Positions 41,516-50,605 of a DNA stretch of 64,000 nucleotides are shown here, in pieces. The notes under the pieces are model-generated. The model did no database searches. It was not told the DNA's origin and saw only the letters and a list, made by a program, of their open reading frames with translations. Each line of letters begins with the position of its first letter. Position 1 is the stretch's first letter. This DNA is from Chlamydiia bacterium. Its GTDB lineage: Bacteria > Chlamydiota > Chlamydiia > Chlamydiales > GCA-2402025. The translations under genes and the position numbers were made by a program. The stretch lies in NCBI GenBank assembly GCA_022601395.1, contig JAJACS010000001.1, positions 74,299 to 138,298 of the forward strand, in the 5' to 3' direction.

Positions 41516-44143
41516 ATGAAGTTCCGTCTTATTATAACCGGTTTAATGTTAGCGTCTTTCCTTACGCTTGGCGCTCAAGAATATCCGCAAGTAGAATCGA
41601 TAGAGCCTGTAGCTGCTGAATTGAAGCCAAGACTTCCTGAGTGGCGTCCTAAAATTGTAGAGCGTTTTGCAGATGGGAACCCTACCATCGTGCTGTTTTA
41701 TGAAGAAGCAGACAGTGGAGAAAGTCACCCAACAAAGCGTATGAGCTTTTATCCTAATGGAAGAACAAGAGAAGAAACAGATCTTATTGTGATCACAAAA
41801 GATGATCCAGCATTTAAACTATGGGACTCACAAATTGTGCCACACGGAGTATCTGTCCAGTTTGATAAAAATGGACCCATCCGATCCATACGTTATTATG
41901 ATAAAGGTCTTCTTCATGGGACACTTGGCATATTTTACTCAGATGGAAAGCCAGAGCAAACTTGCAGTTATTCCCAAGGCCAAAAACATGGAAAAGCCTA
42001 CTCCTTTTATGAAGATGGGACAAAATCTGAAGATGCGACCTATGCTGAAGGTCTGCTAGAAGGTGACTTTATTCGTTATTACCCAAGTGGTAACAAATGC
42101 TCAGTGACTCCTTATCAGAATGACGTTGCTGAAGGGAAGATGATGGAGTGGCATGATAATGGCGCAATCAAGTCTACTAAAAACTACGTTCATGGGAAGC
42201 TGCACTCAGATGCAAACAACCCTGCTTGTATCAGCTATAACGAAAATAATGGCATCGTCGAGATGCGTGATTTTAATCAAGGGGAGCCTGTTGGTATCCA
42301 CATCACATATCACGACAATGGAAGAGAGTCCTATAAAGTACCTTACTACGAAGGAAAGAAACATGGTAAGGAGCAATTCTTTGATGAAGATGGAATCGCA
42401 ATCGGAGAAGGGAAGTATGAGAAAGGTAAAAAAGTAAGCAAGCATTGGAAGAATCACGACAAGTCTACTTTGGCTTTCTTAGCTGTATATGACAAAGAGG
42501 GGACTCTTGTTGAGCCGATCAAAGAGTATGATATAAACGGCTCTCTAGTTGCAAAGTACAGCATGATCGAAGATCAGTACGACGGTGAATATAAAAAGTG
42601 GTACCCTGATGGGAAGCAAAAGCTTTGCTACAACTATAAAAATGGAGACTTCGATGGTAGCCAGGAAGAATTCTTTCAAAATGGCAACATCAAAATTAGA
42701 GCTCATTATAAAGATGGAGAAAAACATGGTGAGTTCACTGAGTTTTTCGAAGATGGGAACTTGCAGCTACAAGTCACATATGAAGAAGGTAAAAAGCAAG
42801 GTGAGCTTTTTGAGTGGTATGCAAATAAGCAAATGAAAACAAAATGGCGCCTAAAAGATGATGATCTTCATGGGATCCAAACGCAGTGGCATCCTGATGG
42901 AAAAATGAAGATGCAAGTCTGTTATGAAGATGGTAAGAAGCAAGGTGACTACAAGATGTGGAACCTTGAAGGTGATCTTGTTTTCCAAGCTAACTACATG
43001 AAAGATCAGCCAGTTGGAGAATTCCGCTCCTACTTTGCAAAAGACACTCCTAAAGAAGTCTGCTACTTCAACCATGAAGGAAATAGAGAAGGAAGATCTC
43101 AAGAATTTTTTGAGAACGGAAATGTTAAGTTTGAAAGCTTTTACAAAGATAACAAACTAGAAGGTCAGTCAAAAGGTTGGTTTGAAGATGGCACTCTGAA
43201 TTTCATCAGACGTTTTAAAGATGGACTTCCAGTTGGAAGACAAGAGGAGTTTTACTCAAAAGACAAATGGGTGGATCAAAGAAAGCCGCAGCTTTACCGC
43301 TATTTCTTCTACAATGATGAAGGAAAGCTTGAAGGGGAGCAGAAGACTTACTATCCAAACGGTGTTACACAAAGTCTTCTTTGCTACAGTGAAGGGGAAC
43401 TACATGGCATGAAAGCTCTTTGGGATAAAGAAGGGAACTTGCTTGAAGAGTCTTACCTAGAAAATGGTAAACTCAATGGCCGTTTCTTTGAGAAAGACAA
43501 AGAGGGAAGAGAAGTGATTTATCACTACGTGATGAATAAGAAAGAAGGGGCGTATACGATCTACTACCCACCTCATCCGACTTTTGGAAAAATGAAAGCC
43601 ATGGAAGCAAACTACGCAAACAACAAGCTTGAAGGTGAAGTTGTTGAGTATGATCAACAGGGCAAAGTAACCTCTGTTACACCGTATGTTGATGGAGAAA
43701 AACACGGGACTGCAAAACTTTTCAACGGACAAGATAAAGTCATGATGACTCTTGACTTTGTTAAAAACAAAAGAGAAGGCATCTCCTATCAGTACTTCCC
43801 AACAGGAAAGGTGTATAGAGAAACGCCGTTTGAAAATGACCAAAAAGAAGGTCTTGAAAAAACATTCTATGATAACGGTGAGATCGCAAATACCTATGAG
43901 TATCATGAAGGTAAACTCGACGGTTCAGCAAAGAGCTGGAATCCAAACGGAGTCCTTGTTTTTGAAGGAAACTACGAACAAGGTAAACGTCATGGTAAAT
44001 TCAATAAGTACTACGACGATGGAACTCCTTCTCTTGAGCAGATCTATACTCATGATCTTCTCGATGGAAAGAAACGCATCTATAACTTAGATGGGACCAT
44101 CACAGAAGTTGTTTATGAAAAAGGAAGGAAGCTAGAAGGCTAG
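41516..44143 (+). CDS. large exported YwqK/MORN-like repeat protein
   Basis: The start is ATG 41516 (AAGGA seven bases before, signal peptide MKFRLIITGLMLASFLTLGAQ); the frame opens at 41450 without support. The protein (about 875 residues) is made of some thirty repeats of 22-24 residues such as 'YKKWYPDGKQKLCYNYKNG' and 'EFFQNGNIKIRAHYKDGEKHG'. This is the toxin-immunity-like YwqK/MORN_2 pattern: G-x-x-x-x-[WYF]-[YF]-x-[DN]-G-x. Such arrays form elongated beta-hairpin sheets and, in other bacteria, sometimes serve as antitoxins or surface proteins. Being exported, a surface or secreted role is more likely here. Stop interlocks with rsmD. Confidence 0.85.
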   Translation: MKFRLIITGLMLASFLTLGAQEYPQVESIEPVAAELKPRLPEWRPKIVERFADGNPTIVLFYEEADSGESHPTKRMSFYPNGRTREETDLIVITKDDPAFKLWDSQIVPHGVSVQFDKNGPIRSIRYYDKGLLHGTLGIFYSDGKPEQTCSYSQGQKHGKAYSFYEDGTKSEDATYAEGLLEGDFIRYYPSGNKCSVTPYQNDVAEGKMMEWHDNGAIKSTKNYVHGKLHSDANNPACISYNENNGIVEMRDFNQGEPVGIHITYHDNGRESYKVPYYEGKKHGKEQFFDEDGIAIGEGKYEKGKKVSKHWKNHDKSTLAFLAVYDKEGTLVEPIKEYDINGSLVAKYSMIEDQYDGEYKKWYPDGKQKLCYNYKNGDFDGSQEEFFQNGNIKIRAHYKDGEKHGEFTEFFEDGNLQLQVTYEEGKKQGELFEWYANKQMKTKWRLKDDDLHGIQTQWHPDGKMKMQVCYEDGKKQGDYKMWNLEGDLVFQANYMKDQPVGEFRSYFAKDTPKEVCYFNHEGNREGRSQEFFENGNVKFESFYKDNKLEGQSKGWFEDGTLNFIRRFKDGLPVGRQEEFYSKDKWVDQRKPQLYRYFFYNDEGKLEGEQKTYYPNGVTQSLLCYSEGELHGMKALWDKEGNLLEESYLENGKLNGRFFEKDKEGREVIYHYVMNKKEGAYTIYYPPHPTFGKMKAMEANYANNKLEGEVVEYDQQGKVTSVTPYVDGEKHGTAKLFNGQDKVMMTLDFVKNKREGISYQYFPTGKVYRETPFENDQKEGLEKTFYDNGEIANTYEYHEGKLDGSAKSWNPNGVLVFEGNYEQGKRHGKFNKYYDDGTPSLEQIYTHDLLDGKKRIYNLDGTITEVVYEKGRKLEG

Positions 44144-44733
44144 GCGATCGTATAGAGAGTCGATCTTCCATATTTTTTAGATTGAAGCCACTTTAGATTT
44201 TCTAAGGTGGCTTTTTCATTTACAGCTTCTTCCTCGTCAAAATAGCTGGTAAATTCAAGAAGGATCTTGCCACCCGCGTTTAGCAAAGAAGAGCTGTCTA
44301 TCGCCTTTAAAATATTCATAATGGCCATTGCAGATTTCTTTTCAGACTTAGCATCGCCATATGGTGGATCGATGTAAACAAGATCAAAGCAATACTCTTT
44401 CTTAATAAGATGATCAATAGCTCTGCAAGCATCCATCACAAAGACCTCAGAAAATTCTTCAAGCTCTAGTGTTTTGATATTCTTTTTGATGACGTTTGAT
44501 GTATTTCTTTGCATTTCAACAAAGACAGATTTTTTAGCTCCTCTACTTAGGGCTTCGATCCCCATAGAGCCGCTACCCGCATAAAGGTCCAAGAATACAG
44601 CATCTTCAACAACATGCTGCAGCTTATTAAATACAGCCTGACGCAAAATCTCTGTTGTAGGCCTTGTTGCATTACTTGCGATTGTCTGTATCCTGCGGCC
44701 TTTAAAAATGCCACCTGTAATCTGAAGAGTCAA
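44140..44733 (-). CDS. rsmD: 16S rRNA (guanine966-N2) methyltransferase
   Basis: The 197-residue SAM-dependent enzyme methylates G966 of 16S rRNA. Its N terminus 'ITGGIFKGRRIQTIASNATRPTTE' (first 20 residues typical of RsmD), SAM site 'FLDLYAGSGSMGIEALSRG' and catalytic 'VYIDPPYGD' (DPPY motif) are all present. Tail-to-tail with the YwqK/MORN-like gene, with interlocking TAG stops at 44140-44143. The start is about 70 bases from the propeller gene at 44807. Confidence 0.93.
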   Translation of the reverse strand: MTLQITGGIFKGRRIQTIASNATRPTTEILRQAVFNKLQHVVEDAVFLDLYAGSGSMGIEALSRGAKKSVFVEMQRNTSNVIKKNIKTLELEEFSEVFVMDACRAIDHLIKKEYCFDLVYIDPPYGDAKSEKKSAMAIMNILKAIDSSSLLNAGGKILLEFTSYFDEEEAVNEKATLENLKWLQSKKYGRSTLYTIA

Positions 44734-44806
44734 TGTTCACCAGTTACTTGTAAATGAACCTTAGATCCTAACATGTTAGATGGGTAGAAACAACACTTAG
44801 AAAAGG

Positions 44807-45913
44807 TCAATTAAATTGCAAGCCAGGTGAAAATTTAAGGCGTGAGTGTTTTAAATAGTCTTGGAGAAAAATCTCGACGGGCTGGTTTTCTGGAACAAAG
44901 ACGATAAACTGTGGATCGTTAAATAGTCCTTCTGCTTGGGAGATGGTGTTAAGAAGTGTATTATTTTCCAAATTGATAATAGAGATGGTACTACTGCCTC
45001 GATTTGCAACATAGACTTTAGTTCCGTCTGCAGTGATAGCGATGCCGAAAGGAAGGTCAAACTGGCCTTCACTTTGCGAGATTGTGTGGGTGATCTGGTT
45101 AGTAGTTGTATCTATAATGAACACAGTGTCATCTCCTATATTCGTCACATAAATACTTTTTCCGCTAGGCGTTAGGGCCATCCCTACAGGTTGAGATAGA
45201 TTCTCTGGGATAGAGCTAAAAGAGGTGAGTTCTGTGTTGGAAGTAGCATTAACAACAGAAATTGAACCTATGTTAGCACTATTATAGGCACGCAAGTTAC
45301 CTGCATAAACACGTGTATCGTCTAAAGATACAACAAGATTTCCTGGATCAGCAAAAAAGTTTGGTGGGTTTAGGTTTGTGATGAGGCTTCGCGTGACAGT
45401 ATTATAAATATCCATACCATCATTAATTAGTCCTATGTAAGCTTTTGGAGCATTGCGTGCAAATGCAACTGAACCTGGTGCGACCCCTAAGGGGATAGTG
45501 TCTATTTCTGTATTTGATACTGTGCTGACCACCGAGATCTGATGTGTACCTGCTATGGCAATATAAACTTCTAAACCATCTGGAGATACAGACAAGTTTT
45601 GGAGAGTGCTAGGTGCATAGTCGATGACTTTGATCAGTTTGTTTGTGGAGGTATTGATTACGGATACTGAATCATCATTACTATTCTTTACATATAGAGT
45701 GCTTCCATTCGGAGTGATAGCGAGTCTCGAAGGACTGTTAAATAAACCCTCTGCTTGAGTAATCGTTGTAATAAGGGTGTTCGTATCGGTATCAATAACA
45801 GACACAGAATTATCTCCATTGTTTGTGATGTATGCTGTTTGTGCAAATACCAATGTAGTGCTAGATAAAAAAGAAAAAATTAACACTCTTAATATAAATA
45901 CTGCTTTTTTCAT
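44807..45913 (-). CDS. exported YVTN-type beta-propeller repeat protein
   Basis: AGGAGTG lies five bases before this ATG, and a signal peptide follows (MKKAVFILRVLIFSFLSSTTLVFA). The 368-residue protein has about seven blades in the YVTN style ('TAYITNNGDNSVSVIDTDTN', 'ITADGTKVYVANRGSSTIS'), with 'TITQAEGLFN' linkers repeated. Its closest repeats in the window are those of the first propeller, not the second. The C-terminal tail 'FLQDYLKHSRLKFSPGLQF' differs from 'PVKAQ(K/R)G' of the other two. A surface or secreted binding role is likely. Confidence 0.85.
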   Translation of the reverse strand: MKKAVFILRVLIFSFLSSTTLVFAQTAYITNNGDNSVSVIDTDTNTLITTITQAEGLFNSPSRLAITPNGSTLYVKNSNDDSVSVINTSTNKLIKVIDYAPSTLQNLSVSPDGLEVYIAIAGTHQISVVSTVSNTEIDTIPLGVAPGSVAFARNAPKAYIGLINDGMDIYNTVTRSLITNLNPPNFFADPGNLVVSLDDTRVYAGNLRAYNSANIGSISVVNATSNTELTSFSSIPENLSQPVGMALTPSGKSIYVTNIGDDTVFIIDTTTNQITHTISQSEGQFDLPFGIAITADGTKVYVANRGSSTISIINLENNTLLNTISQAEGLFNDPQFIVFVPENQPVEIFLQDYLKHSRLKFSPGLQFN

Positions 45914-45963
45914 CGAACACTCCTAATTTAGATATTTGAATCATACAAATAGAGATTTTATTT

Positions 45964-46758
45964 ATGAAGAATTTATTTACACGCTTGCGCACAGCTTTAT
46001 TAGTTTCATGCATGATATTTTTTCTGCATGTAGAAGGGGTTGCTCAAGAAAAGCACACTCTCTATGTGTTTTACACACCGCTTTACGTATCCCTATACCA
46101 AGAGTACTTTTTACCAAGTATCAAAGATGATTTTGTTATTGATAGCAGAGAGTTCCCTCAGATATGTGCAAGTGGTAAGTATGGCGATCGTGGCTGGAAT
46201 CAAACCATGCTCTTTAAGCTGGACCTTCTAGAAGAAGCAATACAAAAGCACTGGGGCGGAGTGTTTTTCTATTCAGATTGTGATGTGATCTTTTTTAGAC
46301 CCATTATTGATGAGTGTTTGAAGCAGCTTGGAGATCTAGATTTAGTAGCACAAAGAGAATGGCCATACTCTTCTCTTTGCGCAGGATTTATTGTCATGAG
46401 AGGAAATGCAAAAACTCTGGCACTCATAAGAAAAGCAAAATACTTTCTCACAAAATATGACATGGATGATCAACAAGCGATCGCTCGCACATTGCGAAGA
46501 GAGTTTATAAAAGATTTAAAGTGGAAACTTCTTCCATCGTCTTTGTTTCCAAGTGGCATGCGAGGTTTACAGAAATCGCGCGATACAGAAAAAAGATCTG
46601 TATTTGAGATTGGATGCGAAGTAGAAATAGACAGTAGCATTTTGATGTTCCATGCAAACTGGTGCAAAGGCCCTGCTAAAAAACATGCATTCTTAGATAG
46701 GGTAATAGAGCGTTATGAGCAAAAGCAAAAAATGCCTACACTGCAGATGCCTAATTAA
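45964..46758 (+). CDS. exported nucleotide-diphospho-sugar transferase-like protein
   Basis: The 264-residue protein has an N-terminal signal or anchor ('LLVSCMIFFLHVEGVAQ', about 13-29). The catalytic domain has 'GWNQTMLFKLDLLEEAI', 'VFFYSDCDVIFFRPI' (DxD type) and 'SLCAGFIVMRGN', 'DDQQAIARTL', 'SSILMFHANWCKGPAKK', as in DUF273/PF03407-like GT families. Sugar donors are cytosolic, so an exported enzyme probably acts outside the bacterium. Compare the exported GT2 at 16472. It converges on the VWA gene; the stops nearly coincide (46758/46755). Confidence 0.75.
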   Translation: MKNLFTRLRTALLVSCMIFFLHVEGVAQEKHTLYVFYTPLYVSLYQEYFLPSIKDDFVIDSREFPQICASGKYGDRGWNQTMLFKLDLLEEAIQKHWGGVFFYSDCDVIFFRPIIDECLKQLGDLDLVAQREWPYSSLCAGFIVMRGNAKTLALIRKAKYFLTKYDMDDQQAIARTLRREFIKDLKWKLLPSSLFPSGMRGLQKSRDTEKRSVFEIGCEVEIDSSILMFHANWCKGPAKKHAFLDRVIERYEQKQKMPTLQMPN

Positions 46759-49700
46759 TAAAAAGTACTAACATTAAGTGGTTTTAATACTGTTTTAGCC
46801 TCATCAAGACAGACAGTATTTCCTTCTTTTAGGAACTCTTTATACTTATTGTAGGCAATATGCATGTTGTAGTCACGATGGATACCACGGCCGCCTTTAC
46901 GTGCATGCTTGAAAGAAATGTTCTTTTTGAGATTTAACCACTGATCTCCAAACTTGCCTTGTAGAATAAGCTCAAAGTCAGAAAGCCTATCGATCTTACC
47001 TACGATAGTGTAAGGCTTATCGATGTAAAGGTTAGATGCAAGAGCGTTGTTCGGATAGAACTCAAGCTCTACATTTAAATCAGACTTTGCAGCTGATACA
47101 TGGATGTTATTTGCCATGAGGTGCGATGCATGTTTCACAAAAGCTGCGAACTTTCTTGGGAAAGCAGCATGTGTTTGTGAATGCAGGAATTCCCCTTTGT
47201 TTAGGTTACTTATGATCTCAAGCATAAGGTTGTTATTGCTATGAGATGCACAAGCTGTGAAAAGGGTAAAGTGGTCTCTGTTCATAGAAACGATATGACT
47301 TAGGATTTCACTTTGCGTATCGAAGTCCTCTAGCGTCTTACCGTTTGTAAGTAGGAACACTGTTGTAGGTAGTTCAGAGTTTTTCGCAAGATGGTTTGCA
47401 TGCATGAGAACATCATAGATGTCAGGAAGAGCATACTTGTAACTTCTTCTCTGCGTTTCTAAGTAACGCTTCGCCCCGTGTTTCGTAGATGCGCTATAGA
47501 AGACAGCATCTTTACTCATTGGAGCTACTTGGTTATCAAATGTCACGATGTTAAACGTGTCACCATCTTTTAAGTAAGCAAGTGATTTAGCAACAGCTTG
47601 CTTGAAAACCTGAAAACGATTCTTTTCAATTGCGCCAGACTTGTCCACCATGAAGATGAAGTTTTGTGGCGGTCTTTCAAATTGCTTTTTGTTTTCAATA
47701 TCAAGAGTGATGGCAAAGAGGTATCCCTTTTCTTTTGTATTGGGGATGATCTCTATTTCTGCATTAAATTCTGATTCGAAAGAGGTTGTGTTTAGCTCAT
47801 CAAGAGTTGGTAGAGTGGATAAGTTGTCACCTGTCTGCCTATGGTTTTGATTGCAGCAGATTGCATTTTGCGCAGATGGCAGAAACCCTGTTGTTGCATT
47901 GATAAGACCTGGTAGGTGTTGTGATCTTGTAAGAAGCTGTGGCAGGTTGGTTGTTTCTGCTTGTGACGCAATGTCGATAATAAGGCTATGGCCTTGGATA
48001 TCGGGTAGAAAAAGGTTCTCATGAGCAAGGAACTGAGTCTTTTCAAAGTTTGGATTGGCGTACTCTTTTTGGCTTGCTGCAAGATCTATATCTACACCTG
48101 TTGCGATGTTTTGAGAGTTTTCAAAGAGGAAGCGCTTAAATGCAAACTGGTAAAAATCTTCTGCTTTATACTCTTTGTTCACATCGATCTTTGGAGCGCT
48201 GTAGTATAGAGCGTTAAATGCAAAGAGGTCTTTATCATGAACAGAACGGAACCCTGAAAAGTCGTAGTCTTCATATGTTGTACCGATCATCATATCATCA
48301 GAAATAAAACCATAAGACCATACAGTTTCTGGGATTTTTTCTTCACGATGAGCGTTAGTCTTATATTTGCCTTCCTTCTCAAAAGCGACAATATTTTTAG
48401 GTTTACCAACATTTTTTGTAAGGTCTTCAACAGATGCGATAGCAAAATCCATGCCACAATCAGCAAGCTTTTCCATAAAAAGCTTACCTGTATCGATAAA
48501 CTCAGGCTCTTTACCGTACTTAGGAGTAGTGTCATTATAGGCAAAATGGTTGAAGTCAGGCTGCCTAGTTAACTGCTTTTCAAAAAGAAGCTCATCAAAC
48601 GCTAGCTCATCAAGCAAAAAGTCTCTATCCTTGAACACCGCGTCTTCATGAGAGAGGGTTGTTGTAATTTTCTTTGGTAAAGCTTTTTCCACTTCATAGA
48701 CATCAGTAACCTTCTTGTCTTTTACTGATGCTTCAGCACCAGATGCGAGAAGCTTACTAGCTAAGAACTCATAAGCCACATGCTTTTCAAAGTGTAGCTC
48801 TCTGAAATCTTGGTATTGATAAGCTAAGTTATAGGAAGGAGCTTCAAAATCGAGAAGAGAATCAGATTCATTACTATAGTAAGTTGTTAAGAGATCAAAG
48901 TTTGTCTCTGTAGCATAGCTTACATTCTCTTGCCTTGGAATAAAGTTGTGCGCCTGCATGAGAGAGGGTTCATTATGATCTACAATGATCTCATCGACGG
49001 CTTTTTTCTCAAGGTGAGTGACAAGAGAGTCGTGTCTAAAGAGTTCTGCAAGAGGGGGGTCTTCTCTTTTTTCTAGGAAAGACTCATAACCATATAGCTC
49101 GTATTTAGGCTCTTTAAACCTTCTTACTAAAAAGTCGTGGTCGTAGTTGAAGAAAGTGCCAACAGCATCATTCATGTCGATGAGCTGCAGCTGCTTAGCA
49201 GTAAACCTTGTGCTGGACTCCTCAGAGGAAGGCTGGCGGTTGTTTTCATTTGATACGCAGTAATCTTCTTCAAATTTGTTTGCATAGTAAGGTGCTACAT
49301 CTACATCGAGGCTCGGTCTGAATGGAAAATGTTCCTTATCTGCAATTAGTTGAGGATCTTGCTGCTCTTTTTGAGCTACGTGTATGTCAGGGTCATAAGA
49401 GGTAAAGTGAGTAAGGAAATGAAAACTATAATCAATGTCTACGACTTTCAAGATGTTCTCAAATCGTAGTCTAGCCATTCTGATGTCATAGCCTTCTTCT
49501 TTCGATGCAGGCATGATTTCTTTTTTCAGTACTCTCTCAGCAACCACTTTTTCATGAATACGGTATTCCCCATAGTCTTCAGAAGCAATTTGAGATTCTA
49601 GGAAGTCAAACTCTCCGTACTTTGTGTTGAGGTTCTCGTTTTTAAGAAGAGAGTTATCCGCAACAGAGTTAGATTGCAAGTCAGCCTCATATTCTCTGTC

Positions 49701-50552
49701 TGCAGAATGATCCACTCTTACTTTTCTTGAGATGACTTCTTCTAGATCGATAGAAGAGGGTCTTCTGGATCTGGAAGCTTTTGAGCTTGTGTTGGAGACT
49801 CTAGCAATGAGATTCCCGTTATCTAAGTCATAATTTAAAGAAGCAAGTTGGATGGGTCTAGCTTCTTCTTCTCTATCAAGAGGAAGGCTATCCGGATTTT
49901 GTACTCTGTCTTTTATAAAAGCGATAATAGAGGTACTTTCTTCTTCTGCATCAAATGCAATATCTTTTAAAGAAGAGTCATCTTCAACGTAAGCTTCTTT
50001 GCACCTTTTGGCAACGGTGTCATTTAATAGTTTAGCAAGTGCTGAAGGCTTGTCTGTATATAAGAAAGCTTTAGCGGAGTCACTGTAGGCTGTTTCTTCT
50101 AGAAGAGTTGGATGAAACTTTATATCGTTTGCTAGAAACTCGAAAAACTTTTTCTTGTAAATCAGGGAGAGGTTCGGAAAAACGTTGATTTCTGAATGGA
50201 TGTCTGGAAGCTCTTCTTCGATCACTTCTCTTTTAGGCTGGAAGATTGTTTCTTGCGGATTGTTGTTATTTGTATCTTCGTAGGTATGAGTATCGGGCTC
50301 ATTTGTTCCTACGAGGGATTCAAAAGACTCTCTTAATAGATCGTATTTTTGTTCTTTTGCGGACTTCTCAGAATTTCGAACATGACTTTGTCTGTGAGTC
50401 TTTTTTCTGTCTTTTCTTGGGGCCTGTCTTTGGTTTTCTCTTGGAGGAGAAAGCGAAAAAGCTTCTAGTTGTGAAGAAGCCATTGTAGAAAGCATGCATG
50501 CAAGTGCTGCGTATGAAATGAGTGTGGACTTTCTTTTTCTAGACATAAGCAT
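46755..50552 (-). CDS. large exported VWA-domain protein with degenerate MIDAS
   Basis: The start is given at 50552 (MLMSRKRKST), with ATG 50546 also possible, both after AAAGAG; the frame stays open to 50594 inside the hairpin. The protein has about 1,265 residues, with a signal peptide of about 33-45 residues. The first 900 residues are acidic, low in recognisable motifs, and rich in repeats of the type 'E..FLLDELAFDEL.F'. A VWA domain lies at about 960-1140 ('NFIFMVDKSGAIEKNRFQVF', 'DTFNIVTFDNQVAPM', 'TVFLLTNGKTLEDFD'). The MIDAS reads DKSGA instead of DxSxS, and TNG instead of TDG, so metal binding may be lost. Likely envelope or surface protein. Role unknown. Confidence 0.75.
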   Translation of the reverse strand: MLMSRKRKSTLISYAALACMLSTMASSQLEAFSLSPPRENQRQAPRKDRKKTHRQSHVRNSEKSAKEQKYDLLRESFESLVGTNEPDTHTYEDTNNNNPQETIFQPKREVIEEELPDIHSEINVFPNLSLIYKKKFFEFLANDIKFHPTLLEETAYSDSAKAFLYTDKPSALAKLLNDTVAKRCKEAYVEDDSSLKDIAFDAEEESTSIIAFIKDRVQNPDSLPLDREEEARPIQLASLNYDLDNGNLIARVSNTSSKASRSRRPSSIDLEEVISRKVRVDHSADREYEADLQSNSVADNSLLKNENLNTKYGEFDFLESQIASEDYGEYRIHEKVVAERVLKKEIMPASKEEGYDIRMARLRFENILKVVDIDYSFHFLTHFTSYDPDIHVAQKEQQDPQLIADKEHFPFRPSLDVDVAPYYANKFEEDYCVSNENNRQPSSEESSTRFTAKQLQLIDMNDAVGTFFNYDHDFLVRRFKEPKYELYGYESFLEKREDPPLAELFRHDSLVTHLEKKAVDEIIVDHNEPSLMQAHNFIPRQENVSYATETNFDLLTTYYSNESDSLLDFEAPSYNLAYQYQDFRELHFEKHVAYEFLASKLLASGAEASVKDKKVTDVYEVEKALPKKITTTLSHEDAVFKDRDFLLDELAFDELLFEKQLTRQPDFNHFAYNDTTPKYGKEPEFIDTGKLFMEKLADCGMDFAIASVEDLTKNVGKPKNIVAFEKEGKYKTNAHREEKIPETVWSYGFISDDMMIGTTYEDYDFSGFRSVHDKDLFAFNALYYSAPKIDVNKEYKAEDFYQFAFKRFLFENSQNIATGVDIDLAASQKEYANPNFEKTQFLAHENLFLPDIQGHSLIIDIASQAETTNLPQLLTRSQHLPGLINATTGFLPSAQNAICCNQNHRQTGDNLSTLPTLDELNTTSFESEFNAEIEIIPNTKEKGYLFAITLDIENKKQFERPPQNFIFMVDKSGAIEKNRFQVFKQAVAKSLAYLKDGDTFNIVTFDNQVAPMSKDAVFYSASTKHGAKRYLETQRRSYKYALPDIYDVLMHANHLAKNSELPTTVFLLTNGKTLEDFDTQSEILSHIVSMNRDHFTLFTACASHSNNNLMLEIISNLNKGEFLHSQTHAAFPRKFAAFVKHASHLMANNIHVSAAKSDLNVELEFYPNNALASNLYIDKPYTIVGKIDRLSDFELILQGKFGDQWLNLKKNISFKHARKGGRGIHRDYNMHIAYNKYKEFLKEGNTVCLDEAKTVLKPLNVSTFY

Positions 50553-50566
50553 TAGCTCTTTAAATT

Positions 50567-50593
50567 TGGAAGGAGCCAAAGTAGCTCCTTCCA
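50567..50593 (-). terminator. hairpin just upstream of the VWA gene
   Basis: TGGAAGGAGC (50567-50576) and GCTCCTTCCA (50584-50593) form a perfect ten-base stem with a seven-base loop. It lies between the TPR stop (50606) and the VWA start (50552), so it could terminate or attenuate readthrough from the TPR gene, or protect the mRNA end. The T run is weak on the minus strand (AAATTTAAAG). Confidence 0.5.
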
Positions 50594-50605
50594 CTTTATT
50601 TATTT

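Noticed and set aside
43457-43906. 149-residue reverse-strand frame inside the YwqK/MORN-like gene
   Set aside because: It mirrors the periodic codons of the repeat protein and lacks any start signal.
44768-44779. CTAACATGTTAG palindrome between rsmD and the propeller gene
   Set aside because: A 12-base perfect palindrome may bind a regulator, but it is short, unique in the window as far as I saw, and could be chance in AT-rich DNA.
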